From the NCBI RefSeq assembly GCF_964259225.1, contig NZ_CAXVKN010000007.1: a stretch of DNA of 43,203 nucleotides; one strand, given 5' to 3'. The DNA is from Catenibacterium mitsuoka_A (lineage in GTDB: Bacteria; Bacillota_I; Bacilli_A; Erysipelotrichales; Coprobacillaceae). Below the pieces are notes generated by a model. That model was given only the letters and a program-made list of their open reading frames with translations. It was not told the origin of the DNA and did not search any database. Of the stretch, positions 23,526-32,610 are shown one piece after another. The position numbers and the translations under genes are program-made. Positions within the stretch are counted from its first letter, which is position 1, and each line of letters begins with the position of its first letter.

Positions 23526-26500
23526 ATGAATAAATTAAGTATTTTATTACAACAATTACATATAGATACAAATCAGGCGTTTTCGCAGGCTGATATTACA
23601 AGAGTAGTTGTCCATCATGATAGCCGTTATACCTTTTATATCAGTTCACCAGAATTAATGCCTCTTAGTAATGTGAAGGCTTTAAAAGAAGCCCAGCATT
23701 TATTCCCTTATCCATGTGAGTTCCTCTTTGAAACAACGTCTAATCATTTTAGAGAAGAAGATGTCATTGAATATAGTGACTATATTATGCATCATGTATT
23801 AGGCAATGTACCTGAAATGCAGAGTATGACAAGAGATGATATGGATTTAAAGAACAATATTTTGACATTACATACTGTTAATCATATTCAATGTGATTCT
23901 ATTAAGACTCAGCTTAATGAAATGCGTACATTATTATCTGGCTTTGGTATTAATATTGATTTAAGAGCTGAGGTAGATGCAGATAATCATGAATATCAAC
24001 AGACTATTGCAAAGATGGAAGAAAACAAAGGTGTTCATATAGATTCAAGTGCACTTGAAAAATATAATGAAGCGATGAATGATGCACCTCCTGCTTATTC
24101 TAAGCCAGCAGGTAATTATAAACGTTATAAGAAAGAATATGTCATGACGCAGATTAGTCAATTAGATAATACAATGCGTGAAGTAGCGGTACAGGGTTAT
24201 TGTTTCCAGGAAGAAACAACACAGGTTAAAAGTGGTAAACATATTCAGACACTTCTTGTCACAGATTATTCTGATAGTATTATGGTTAAGAGATTTGAGA
24301 ATAAGAATCGTAATACATTAGAAGAAATGGAACAATTAAAAAAAGGTGGTAAATGGATTCGTGTCAAAGGTACTTTTGAATATGATAGCTTTGCCCGTGA
24401 ACAGGTGATTATTGCGACTGAAATAGAAATTATTCCTGCGCCTAAGCCACGTATTGATAAGGCGGAAAAGAAGCGTGTAGAACTACATTGCCATTCTAAT
24501 ATGTCTACTATGGATGGTATTGCGACTGTTGGTTCTTATATTAAAAGAGCAACAGAATGGGGTATGAGTGCTATTGCAGTGACTGATCATGGTAACGTGC
24601 AGTCATTCCCTGATGCACAGGCAGCAGCAGGAGACAAGCTGAAGATGATCTATGGTATTGAAATGAACATGATTGATACAAACTTTGATTGTGTTTTTAA
24701 TGCGAATGGATTAAAGCTTAATGATTTAACATATGTTTCTTTTGACTTAGAAACAACAGGTTTGTCTCAGATAGATGATCATATTACTGAAATTGGTGCA
24801 GTAAAAATAAAAAATGGTTTAGAGGTTGGAAGATTACAGACATTTATTAAATCTCCTAAACCTATTTCTAAGAAGATTACTGAATTAACATCTATTACGA
24901 ATGAAGATATTAGAAATGCGCCTACAATTGAAGAATTCATGCCTAAATTAATGGAATTCTTTGGAGATAGTCTTCTCATTGCGCATAATGGTCGTTTCGA
25001 TATTGGTATGTTAGATAAGGCGTTAGAGAGAATGGGAAAAGAACCTATTCAAAATCCATGGATTGATACATTGCCTTTGTCTAGACGTCTCATACCATTA
25101 ATGCGTTCTTATCGATTAGGTGCTGTCTGTCGTTTTTATCATATCCCTTATGATACAGAAGCGGCTCACCGTGCTGACTATGATGCAGAAGTATTAAGTC
25201 ATTCATTTAATGTCATGCTTCAGGATTTAATTAAGAAAGGATTTAAAACGATTGATGAAATCAATGATATCGAAATAGAAGACAGTTATAAGCATGCTTT
25301 CCCTTATCATATGTGTGTTCTTGCGAAAACACCTGAAGGTTTAAAGAACATGTTTAGACTTGTGTCTATTGCGAATACTAAGTATTTCCATCAATGTGAT
25401 CGTATTCCTAGAAGTGAATTAGAATTCTATCGTGAAGGATTACTATTTGGTAGTGGCTGTTTAAATTCTAAAGTCTTTGAAATAGCTTCTACAAGAGATG
25501 AAGAAGAATTAAGAGAAGAAATACGATTCTATGACTATGTAGAAATACAGCCTTTAGAAGATGCGATGTATTTGGTAGATCGTGGTAAGTATGATTCTAT
25601 TGATGATATAGAAAGAATATACAAGCGTATTATTAAGATTGCGAAAGAAGAAAATAAACTCATCTGTGCGACAGGTGATGTTCATTTTCTAGATAAAAGA
25701 GATAAGGTATACCGTGAAGTATTTATTACTAACTCTAAGATTCAGATTAATGGTAAACCTCATCCACTTCTTGTAAGAAATAATCCTCGTGCTTTAACAC
25801 CTGATGTTTATTTAAGAACAACAGATGAAATGTTGGAATGCTTCCCTTATTTAAGTGATGAAGATACATATGAATATGTTGTCACTAATACAAATAAGAT
25901 TGCAGATATGATTGGTGATGATATTATTGTCACAAAAGAAGGATTATATCCACCTTCAATTGAAAACGTAGATAAAAAACTTAGAGAATTGTGTCATAAG
26001 AATGCGCATGAGACATATGGTGAAGTATTACCAGAGATTGTATCAGCAAGACTTGAAAAAGAGTTATCCAACATCATCAAACATGGATTCGCAGTTATTT
26101 ATTTTATCGCTTCAGAACTTGTAAGAGTTTCTAATGAAGCAGGTTACCTAGTAGGATCTCGAGGATCAGTTGGTTCATCTTTCGTAGCCACTATGGCTGG
26201 TATTTCAGAAGTAAATCCTCTTGCACCACATTATATATGTCCTCATTGTAAACATAATGAGTTCTTAGAAGAAGGAGTTATTTCTGATGGGTATGATCTG
26301 CCTGATAAGAACTGTCCAGTATGTGGACATAAGATGAAAGGCGAAGGACATAATATCCCATTCGAAACCTTCTTAGGGTTCAATGCGGATAAGGTTCCAG
26401 ATATCGACTTAAACTTCTCAGGTGAATATCAGCCTAAAGCGCATGCTTATACTAAAACAATCTTTGGTGAAGACCATGTCTTTAGAGCCGGTACTATTTC

Positions 26501-27857
26501 TACTGTTGCAGAAAAGACAGCTTATGGTTATGCAAGAGCATATGCTGAAAACCTAGGTTTAGAAGATCATATCCGTAGTGCTGAATTACAAAGACTTGCT
26601 AATGGATGTACGGGGGTTAAACGTACTACCGGTCAGCATCCAGGTGGTATTATCGTTATTCCTAATGACATGGAAGTATTTGACTTTACACCTTATCAAT
26701 ATCCTGCAGACGATGTAAATGCTGAATGGCGTACAACTCACTTCGATTTCCATAAGATTCATGATAACGTATTAAAATTTGATATTTTAGGGCATGTCGA
26801 TCCTACTGTTATTCGTATGCTTCAGGATATGACAGGTGTTAATCCAAAGTCTATTCCTACAAATGACCAGAAGGTTATGAGCTTATTTAATAGTTCTAAA
26901 GCATTAGGCTGCGATCTATCATTCTTAAACTGTAAGACAGGTGCCTTAGGGTTACCAGAATTTGGTACAAAGTTTGTCCGTGGCATGCTTGAACAGACAC
27001 ATCCAAAAAGCTTTAATGAATTAGTTATTATCTCTGGATTATCTCATGGGACTGACGTATATCTAGGCAATGCGGAGACATTGATTAAGTCAGGTACATG
27101 TACATTACAGCAGGTTATCGGATGTCGTGATGATATCATGGTTTACTTAATTGAAAAGGGACTTCCTAACAAGGATGCTTTTGATATCATGGAATGTGTA
27201 CGTAAAGGTAAGTCACCTAAAGTATTCCCTCAAAAGGGTTATGTTGAACTCATGAAGAAACATAATGTACCACAATGGTATATTGATTCATGTTTAAAGA
27301 TTAAATACATGTTCCCTAAAGCACATGCCGTTGCATATGTATTAAGTGCCATACGTGTAGCTTGGTGGAAATTATATTATCCAAGAGAATATTATGCTGT
27401 ATACTTTACGACTAGATGTGATTTCTATGATATTGAGACACTTATTGCTGGAAAAGAAGCGGTATATGATAAATATCAGGAATGTTTAAAGTTAAAGGCT
27501 GAACATAAAGCATCTAATAAAGAAGAAGGTTTGATTACTGTATTTGAGGTTGCTTTAGAAATGTTTGAAAGAGGCCTAAAGTTTAGTAAGATTTCTCTTG
27601 ATCAATCTGATTCTAGAAAGTTTATTTGTCATCCAGATGATCCAACAGCTATTATTCCTCCTTTTACTTCTATTGATGGATTAGGTGATGCCGTTGGTGA
27701 CTCAGTAGTAGAAGCAAGAAAGGAGAGACCTTTCACTTCTATTGAAGACATTAAAAAGAGAACACGTCTTTCAGGAACACATATTGAGACACTGCAGAAG
27801 ATGGGTGTTTTAAATGGCTTTTCTGAAAGTGATCAGCTTACAATCTTTGATTTATAG
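23526..27857 (+). CDS. polC: DNA polymerase III alpha subunit, PolC type
   Basis: PolC is the main replicative polymerase of low-G+C Gram-positives. At 1443 aa it matches B. subtilis PolC (about 1437). An N-terminal domain is followed by an OB fold (about 220-300). The PHP domain starts at ELHCHSNMSTMDG (about 320). The inserted DEDD 3'-5' exonuclease is at about 406-570 (SFDLETTGLS, IAHNGRFDIGML, HRADYDAE). The polymerase core has a zinc finger (CPHC...CPVC, about 906-941) and the DIDLNFSGEYQ metal-binding motif (about 957-967). The C-terminus is TLQKMGVLNGFSESDQLTIFDL. The 3'-5' exonuclease residues are intact, so proofreading should be present. The ribosome-binding site is AAAAGGTGAT. Confidence 0.98.
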   Translation: MNKLSILLQQLHIDTNQAFSQADITRVVVHHDSRYTFYISSPELMPLSNVKALKEAQHLFPYPCEFLFETTSNHFREEDVIEYSDYIMHHVLGNVPEMQSMTRDDMDLKNNILTLHTVNHIQCDSIKTQLNEMRTLLSGFGINIDLRAEVDADNHEYQQTIAKMEENKGVHIDSSALEKYNEAMNDAPPAYSKPAGNYKRYKKEYVMTQISQLDNTMREVAVQGYCFQEETTQVKSGKHIQTLLVTDYSDSIMVKRFENKNRNTLEEMEQLKKGGKWIRVKGTFEYDSFAREQVIIATEIEIIPAPKPRIDKAEKKRVELHCHSNMSTMDGIATVGSYIKRATEWGMSAIAVTDHGNVQSFPDAQAAAGDKLKMIYGIEMNMIDTNFDCVFNANGLKLNDLTYVSFDLETTGLSQIDDHITEIGAVKIKNGLEVGRLQTFIKSPKPISKKITELTSITNEDIRNAPTIEEFMPKLMEFFGDSLLIAHNGRFDIGMLDKALERMGKEPIQNPWIDTLPLSRRLIPLMRSYRLGAVCRFYHIPYDTEAAHRADYDAEVLSHSFNVMLQDLIKKGFKTIDEINDIEIEDSYKHAFPYHMCVLAKTPEGLKNMFRLVSIANTKYFHQCDRIPRSELEFYREGLLFGSGCLNSKVFEIASTRDEEELREEIRFYDYVEIQPLEDAMYLVDRGKYDSIDDIERIYKRIIKIAKEENKLICATGDVHFLDKRDKVYREVFITNSKIQINGKPHPLLVRNNPRALTPDVYLRTTDEMLECFPYLSDEDTYEYVVTNTNKIADMIGDDIIVTKEGLYPPSIENVDKKLRELCHKNAHETYGEVLPEIVSARLEKELSNIIKHGFAVIYFIASELVRVSNEAGYLVGSRGSVGSSFVATMAGISEVNPLAPHYICPHCKHNEFLEEGVISDGYDLPDKNCPVCGHKMKGEGHNIPFETFLGFNADKVPDIDLNFSGEYQPKAHAYTKTIFGEDHVFRAGTISTVAEKTAYGYARAYAENLGLEDHIRSAELQRLANGCTGVKRTTGQHPGGIIVIPNDMEVFDFTPYQYPADDVNAEWRTTHFDFHKIHDNVLKFDILGHVDPTVIRMLQDMTGVNPKSIPTNDQKVMSLFNSSKALGCDLSFLNCKTGALGLPEFGTKFVRGMLEQTHPKSFNELVIISGLSHGTDVYLGNAETLIKSGTCTLQQVIGCRDDIMVYLIEKGLPNKDAFDIMECVRKGKSPKVFPQKGYVELMKKHNVPQWYIDSCLKIKYMFPKAHAVAYVLSAIRVAWWKLYYPREYYAVYFTTRCDFYDIETLIAGKEAVYDKYQECLKLKAEHKASNKEEGLITVFEVALEMFERGLKFSKISLDQSDSRKFICHPDDPTAIIPPFTSIDGLGDAVGDSVVEARKERPFTSIEDIKKRTRLSGTHIETLQKMGVLNGFSESDQLTIFDL

Positions 27858-27883
27858 TTTTTTTACGTGTTTTTCAACATTAT

Positions 27884-27912
27884 TTGACTTATACATTTAA
27901 CTGTGCTATACT
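27884..27912 (+). promoter_or_regulatory. Promoter of the rimP-nusA-infB-rbfA operon
   Basis: TTGACT (27884-27889), 17 bp, TATACT (27907-27912). Confidence 0.8.
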
Positions 27913-27926
27913 CGATTTAGCAAAAG

Positions 27927-27950
27927 ACGAGAGGGGAGACCCTCTCGTTA
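27927..27950 (+). promoter_or_regulatory. GNRA-type hairpin in the rimP leader
   Basis: ACGAGAGGG, loop GAGA, CCCTCTCGT: a perfect 9-bp stem with a GNRA tetraloop, starting about 8 nt after the predicted transcription start. It is followed by TATTTATTG, which is not a convincing T-tract. It may be a weak attenuator, an mRNA-stabilising 5' hairpin or a protein-binding site. NusA autoregulation at this point is possible but is inference. Confidence 0.6.
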
Positions 27951-27970
27951 TTTATTGAATAGGAGGTTCT

Positions 27971-28432
27971 ATGCTAGAGAAAATTAAAGAAGGCTTATTG
28001 CCTATTATTGCTTCATTTGAATGCCATCTTGATTCAATGGAATATGTAAAGGAAAAAGGAGAATGGTATTTACGTGTATTCATTGAAAAGAATGATGGAA
28101 ATCTTGACATGGATACTTGTGTTGCAGTCAGTGAAGCTGTAAGTGAAAAGTTAGATGAACTTGATTTAATCAGGGACGAGTATTATCTTGAAGTATCTTC
28201 TCCAGGAATTGAAAAGCCATTAAAGACTTTTGAGCAGGTAGAAGCTCATGTTGGCTCATATGTTCATATTGATTTGAAGAATCCAAAGAATGGAATTGAT
28301 TCTCTAGAAGGAACATTAGCCTCTATTGATGGCCAGGAATTATTGATCCAGTATATGGTGAAAGCTGTAAGAAAGAAAATGACTATAAACTATGATGATA
28401 TTAAATTCATCAGACTCGCTGTAAAGTTCTAG
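27971..28432 (+). CDS. rimP: Ribosome maturation factor RimP
   Basis: RimP helps 30S subunit maturation. The 153-aa protein has the typical N-terminal alpha/beta domain (LEYVKEKGEWYLRVFIEKNDG-like strands, DTCVAVSEAVSEKLDEL) and the hallmark YYLEVSSPGIEKPL (about 74-87), followed by an SH3-like C-terminal domain. The ribosome-binding site is AGGAGG. It is the first gene before nusA, as in B. subtilis (ylxS). Confidence 0.96.
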   Translation: MLEKIKEGLLPIIASFECHLDSMEYVKEKGEWYLRVFIEKNDGNLDMDTCVAVSEAVSEKLDELDLIRDEYYLEVSSPGIEKPLKTFEQVEAHVGSYVHIDLKNPKNGIDSLEGTLASIDGQELLIQYMVKAVRKKMTINYDDIKFIRLAVKF

Positions 28433-28444
28433 GAGGTAAAAAAC

Positions 28445-29755
28445 GTGGCGAAAAAGGATAAAGGTTATAAATCAGCTCTTGAAAATCTTATTGAAGATAA
28501 AGGGCTTGATAGTGCTATTGTAATTGAAGCATTGACTGAAGCACTTGCTAAGTCATATAAGAAAAACTATAGTGGGGCAGAATCAATCGTTGATTGTAAA
28601 ATTGATGATGATGGAAAAATCAGAATCTTTACAACTCATTATGTTGTAGATGATGTAAATGATGAAGATTTTGAATATTCTATTGAAGAAGCACAGGAAA
28701 TTGATCCAAAATATCAGGTTGGAGATGAAGTTGTTGAAGAAGCTGATATTTCTGAATTTGGTCGTTTAGCTGCAATTCAAACTAAACAGTTATTAAGACA
28801 GAAGATCAGAGAAGCTGAAAAAGAAGCTTTATATAATGAATATATCAATAAACTTGATGAAATTATCAATGGTACTGTAGATCGTGTAGAAGAAAGATTC
28901 GCAATTATCAACATTGGTAAGACAGGTGCACTTCTTTCATCTAAAGACCAGATCCCTGGTGAAACTCTAGTTGAAGGTGAACATGTTAAGGTTTATGTGA
29001 GTGAAGTAGAACGTACTACTAAAGGTACTCATATCAGCGTATCTCGTATTCATGAAGGATTAGTAAAGCGTTTATTTGAAATGGAAGTACCTGAAATCTT
29101 CGAAGGAACTGTAGAAATCAAATCAGTATCTAGAGAAGCAGGTGAACGTTCTAAGATTGCTGTCTATACAGCAAATCCTGATATTGATCCTATTGGTGCA
29201 TGTGTTGGTCCAAAGGGAAATCGTGTTAGAAATGTTGTTGAAGAATTAAATGGTGAAATGATCGATATTATTGAATGGTCTGAAGATCCTGTAACATTCA
29301 TTTCTCATGCTCTTTCTCCAGCTAAGGTTGAAAGAGTGAAATTAAATCATTCTAAGAACAGTGCTTTAGTTGTTGTTCCTGATGATCAGTTATCTCTTGC
29401 TATTGGTAAGCGTGGTCAGAATGCAAGACTTGCAGTTAAATTAACAAACTGGAAGATTGATATTAAATCAGTATCTGAAATCTTAGAAGAAGGTATTGAT
29501 TTAGATGCACCTGAAGTAGATATGGAACTTCTTGAAAAGATGAAGAAATCTATGGAAGAACATGAAGCAGATGAAGAAAAAGAATCTATCATTTTAACTC
29601 TAGATGCAGATGAAAATGAAGAAGATAAGGTAGAAGAAGACTTCGGTGATGATGAATCATTTGATGATGAAGATGATTCAGAAGAACCAGATCATGATCC
29701 TAAATATGATGAAGATATTGATTATGATCAGTATGATGAATATTATGAAGATTAG
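28445..29755 (+). CDS. nusA: Transcription termination/antitermination factor NusA
   Basis: NusA binds RNA polymerase and RNA, promoting pausing and termination. The GTG start has a strong AGGAGGT upstream. Length is 436 aa. An N-terminal RNAP-binding domain is followed by an S1 domain (GTVDRVEERFAIINIGKTGALL, about 140-200) and two KH domains (DPIGACVGPKGNRVRNVVEEL and LAIGKRGQNARLAVKLTNW). The last 75 residues or so form a very acidic, low-complexity tail (DEDDSEEPDHDPKYDEDIDY). Short-form Gram-positive NusA proteins normally end soon after KH2, so this tail is an extension. Confidence 0.97.
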   Translation: MAKKDKGYKSALENLIEDKGLDSAIVIEALTEALAKSYKKNYSGAESIVDCKIDDDGKIRIFTTHYVVDDVNDEDFEYSIEEAQEIDPKYQVGDEVVEEADISEFGRLAAIQTKQLLRQKIREAEKEALYNEYINKLDEIINGTVDRVEERFAIINIGKTGALLSSKDQIPGETLVEGEHVKVYVSEVERTTKGTHISVSRIHEGLVKRLFEMEVPEIFEGTVEIKSVSREAGERSKIAVYTANPDIDPIGACVGPKGNRVRNVVEELNGEMIDIIEWSEDPVTFISHALSPAKVERVKLNHSKNSALVVVPDDQLSLAIGKRGQNARLAVKLTNWKIDIKSVSEILEEGIDLDAPEVDMELLEKMKKSMEEHEADEEKESIILTLDADENEEDKVEEDFGDDESFDDEDDSEEPDHDPKYDEDIDYDQYDEYYED

Positions 29756-29767
29756 AGGTGATCTTTT

Positions 29768-30022
29768 ATGAAGAAAGTGCCTTTAAGAAAGTGTGTGGCA
29801 ACTGGTGAACAGCTGCCAAAGAAAGAACTCATTCGTATTGTGAAAAATAAAGAAGGAGAAGTTTCTGTCGATCCTACAGGTAAAAAGAACGGTCGTGGAG
29901 CTTATTTAAAACGTTCTTTGGATGCAATTGAACTTGCAAAAAAGAAAAAGATTTTAAATAGAGTTCTTGATACTGAAATTCCTGAAGAAATCTATGAGGA
30001 GCTTAAGACTTATGCTCAATAA
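29768..30022 (+). CDS. rnpM: YlxR/RnpM, nucleic-acid-binding modulator of RNase P
   Basis: This 84-aa basic protein has the YlxR fold: PLRKCVATGEQLPKKELIRIV and DPTGKKNGRGAYL. YlxR in B. subtilis has been described as binding the RNase P RNA and modulating its activity, hence the name RnpM. The family's usual CxxC-type N-terminus is reduced to a single Cys (KCVATGE). It lies between nusA and ylxQ, its standard place, and overlaps ylxQ by 11 nt. Confidence 0.93.
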   Translation: MKKVPLRKCVATGEQLPKKELIRIVKNKEGEVSVDPTGKKNGRGAYLKRSLDAIELAKKKKILNRVLDTEIPEEIYEELKTYAQ

Positions 30023-30314
30023 GCAGGTGGCTTCTTTATTGGGTCTTGCGATGCGTGCAAGAAAGCTTGCGACTGGAGAGAGTGCTTTAAAGGCTGTCCA
30101 GTCACAGCAGGCTCATCTTGTCTTTATTGCGAGTGATGCAAGTGACAATACGAAGAAGAAATATATTGATAAGTGTACATATTATCATGTAGATTATTAT
30201 GTTGCTGGCACAAGTGAAGAGCTATCTAATTCTGTTGGTAAAATCAATAGAATGGTAATTGCGGTACTTGATGCTGGTTTTGCGAAAAGTATGAAATCTA
30301 AGTTAGGAGGGTAA
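30012..30314 (+). CDS. ylxQ: YlxQ, L7Ae/L30e-family RNA-binding protein
   Basis: At 100 aa this is the usual length. SLLGLAMRARKLATGESALKAVQSQQAHLVFIASDASDNTKKK is the characteristic L7Ae-type kink-turn-binding core (the GESA... and ASDASDNTKKK parts especially). I chose ATG 30012 with GAGGAG 9 nt upstream in the end of rnpM; the frame is open for 15 more codons, but those lie wholly inside rnpM without a ribosome-binding site. The operon position before infB is conserved. Precise function is not established. Confidence 0.93.
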   Translation: MLNKQVASLLGLAMRARKLATGESALKAVQSQQAHLVFIASDASDNTKKKYIDKCTYYHVDYYVAGTSEELSNSVGKINRMVIAVLDAGFAKSMKSKLGG

Positions 30315-30317
30315 TTT

Positions 30318-32162
30318 ATGGCAAAAAAGAAGAAAAACATAAAAAACAAAGGGAATGACAAGAAGAAAATGATCTCAAACTTTCCTAGCAAGAAAGAAGA
30401 AAAAGCTGTTGTAGATGGTGTTGTTGAATATGAAGAAGGCATTACTGTTGATGAACTTTCTCAAAAGATTGGTCAGACACCAGCAAATGTTATCAAGGTT
30501 TTATTCATGTTAGGTACAATGGTGACAATCAACTCATCATTAAATGATGAACAGGTTGAACTTATTTGTATGGAATATGGTCTTGAATGTAAAAAGGTTG
30601 TTCCTGTAAGTGAAGTAAACTTTGAAGATTTAGAAGTTGTGGATGATCCTAAAGATTTAGTGCCAAGACCTCCAGTTATTACTATCATGGGTCACGTTGA
30701 CCATGGTAAGACAACATTACTTGACCATATTAGAAAGTCAAGAGTTGCTGAAGGCGAATTTGGTGGTATTACACAGCATATCGGTGCTTATCAGGTATCA
30801 GTAAAAGGTAAGAAGATTACTTTCCTTGATACACCAGGTCATGAAGCATTTACTGCAATGCGTGCGCGTGGTGCAATGATTACTGATATTGTTATTATTG
30901 TAGTTGCTGCTGATGATGGTGTTATGCCTCAGACTAGAGAAGCAGTAGACCATGCTTTAGCTGCAAATGTACCTATTATTGTAGCTATTAATAAGATTGA
31001 TAAACCAGGTGCTGATCCTCAGCGTATTATGACTGAAGTATCTGAACTTGGACTTATGCCTGAAGAATGGGGTGGAGATGTTCCTTATGTAAACATTTCA
31101 GCTAAAAAGGGTATTGGTATCGATGAATTATTAGAAACAGTTACAGTTGTAGCTGAACTTGCTGAATTAAAAGCAAATCCAAAGCGTATGGCTTATGGTA
31201 GTGTTATTGAAGGCCGTCTTGATAAGGGTAGAGGACCAGTTGCGACTTTATTGATTCAGAATGGTACTTTAAGAAGTGGTAACCCAATTGTTGTTGGTGC
31301 GACTTATGGTCGTGTCAGACAGTTAGTTGATGATCGTGGACGTGAAATTAAATCTGCAGGTCCTGCAACTCCAGTAGAAATTACTGGTTTAAATGATGTA
31401 CCTGAAGCAGGTGATAAGTTCATGGTATTTGAAACTGAAAGAGAAGCGAGACATGTCGGTGAAGAACGTGCTCAGAAGAAGATTGAAGAAGAAAGAAACT
31501 CTACTTCAGCAATGAGTCTTGATGACTTATTCTCACAGATGAAGTCTGGTGAAGTCGTTGACTTGAATATTATTGTTAAAGCTGACGTAAATGGTACTGC
31601 AGAAGCAGTTAAGAGTTCATTAGAAAAGATTGATGTAGAAGGTGCAAGAGTGAACGTTATCCGTTCTACTGTTGGTGCTATTTCTGAATCTGATATCCTT
31701 CTTGCAAGTGCTTCTAAGGCAATTATTTATGGTTTCAATGTAAGACCAGATGCTAATGTACGTCGTAAAGCAGATGAAGAAGGTGTAGAAATCCGTTTAC
31801 ACCAGGTAATCTATAAGATGGTTGAAGAAATTGAAGCAGCCATGAAGGGTATGCTTGCTCCTGAAATGGAAGAAGTTGTTACTGGTCAGGCTGAAATCAG
31901 ACATATTTATAAGGTTTCTAAGATTGGTAATATCGCTGGATGTTATGTAACAGATGGTTCTATTAAGAGAGATTGTGGTATCAGATTAATTCGTGAAGGT
32001 ATCATTGTTTATGAAGGTAAGCTTGCTTCATTAAAGCGTTTCAAGGATGATGCGAAGGAAGTTAACCAGGGCTATGAATGTGGTTTAACTATCGAAAACT
32101 ATAACGATATCAAAGAAGGCGATATCGTTGAAGGATATGTTATGCAGGAAGTTGAAGGTTAA
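30318..32162 (+). CDS. infB: Translation initiation factor IF-2
   Basis: This GTPase places initiator tRNA on the 30S subunit. At 614 aa it is shorter than B. subtilis IF-2 (about 716) because the variable N-terminal region is only about 120 residues: a lysine-rich start, then one IF2_N module (TVDELSQKIGQTPANVIKVLF). G1 is GHVDHGKT (about 126-133), G3 DTPGHEAF and G4 NKIDK. The C-terminal domains are complete (KADVNGTAEAVKSSLEKI, GYECGLTIENYNDIKEGDI). The ribosome-binding site is TAGGAGGG, 3 nt after the ylxQ stop codon. Confidence 0.98.
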   Translation: MAKKKKNIKNKGNDKKKMISNFPSKKEEKAVVDGVVEYEEGITVDELSQKIGQTPANVIKVLFMLGTMVTINSSLNDEQVELICMEYGLECKKVVPVSEVNFEDLEVVDDPKDLVPRPPVITIMGHVDHGKTTLLDHIRKSRVAEGEFGGITQHIGAYQVSVKGKKITFLDTPGHEAFTAMRARGAMITDIVIIVVAADDGVMPQTREAVDHALAANVPIIVAINKIDKPGADPQRIMTEVSELGLMPEEWGGDVPYVNISAKKGIGIDELLETVTVVAELAELKANPKRMAYGSVIEGRLDKGRGPVATLLIQNGTLRSGNPIVVGATYGRVRQLVDDRGREIKSAGPATPVEITGLNDVPEAGDKFMVFETEREARHVGEERAQKKIEEERNSTSAMSLDDLFSQMKSGEVVDLNIIVKADVNGTAEAVKSSLEKIDVEGARVNVIRSTVGAISESDILLASASKAIIYGFNVRPDANVRRKADEEGVEIRLHQVIYKMVEEIEAAMKGMLAPEMEEVVTGQAEIRHIYKVSKIGNIAGCYVTDGSIKRDCGIRLIREGIIVYEGKLASLKRFKDDAKEVNQGYECGLTIENYNDIKEGDIVEGYVMQEVEG

Positions 32163-32165
32163 TTT

Positions 32166-32495
32166 ATGGCTTCATTAAAAGTTGATAAAATGAATCATTA
32201 TATCATGAAGGAATTATCATTAATTCTTCGTGATGAAGTAAAAGATCCAGCATTACGTATGTGTACTGTTACTTCAGTGAGCTGTACAAATGATATGTCT
32301 GTCGCAAAGGTTTATGTGACATTCATGAAGAATCAGGGTAAAGGTCTTCAAGCATTAGATAGATGTAAAGGTTTTATCCGTTCACAGCTTGCGAGAAGAT
32401 TAATAATTAGAAAATGTCCTGAATTAATCTTCAAGGTAGATGAATCATTAGAATATGGTAATCGTATTGAAGAATTAATTAAGAACTTACACTAA
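32166..32495 (+). CDS. rbfA: 30S ribosome-binding factor RbfA
   Basis: RbfA is a cold-shock maturation factor for the 16S rRNA 5' helix. The 109-aa KH-like protein contains KVDKMNHYIMKELSLIL, VSCTNDMSVAKVYVTF and GFIRSQLARRLIIRKCPEL, all typical. It begins 3 nt after infB, and ylxP, commonly between them in Bacillus, is absent. It is the last gene of the operon; truB, its usual partner, does not follow. Confidence 0.95.
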   Translation: MASLKVDKMNHYIMKELSLILRDEVKDPALRMCTVTSVSCTNDMSVAKVYVTFMKNQGKGLQALDRCKGFIRSQLARRLIIRKCPELIFKVDESLEYGNRIEELIKNLH

Positions 32496-32521
32496 GAGTC
32501 TCTATCAAGAGGCTCTTTTTT
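32495..32521 (+). terminator. Terminator after rbfA
   Basis: AGAGTCTCT, loop ATCA, AGAGGCTCT (one G-U pair) and T7. Confidence 0.88.
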
Positions 32522-32537
32522 TATTAAAGTTAAAATA

Positions 32538-32590
32538 TATACGTATAAAAATTTGTATAATTTCATTATACGATAAATATGTGCTATAAT
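32538..32590 (+). promoter_or_regulatory. Promoter with operator-like palindromes upstream of nagA
   Basis: TATAAT at 32585-32590 with TTTCAT at 32561-32566 (18 bp). The -35 box lies inside a perfect palindrome GTATAAT-TTC-ATTATAC (32555-32571). A second palindrome, TATACGTATA, is at 32538-32547. Such sites suit a dimeric repressor, perhaps a GntR-family NagR-like regulator (inference); they do not match the B. subtilis NagR consensus closely. Confidence 0.55.
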
Positions 32591-32610
32591 AGTGTAAGGA
32601 GGATTTCAAT

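Noticed and set aside
29967..30011. 15-codon N-terminal extension of ylxQ
   Set aside because: It lies entirely in rnpM, has no ribosome-binding site, and the L7Ae-like core starts right after ATG 30012.
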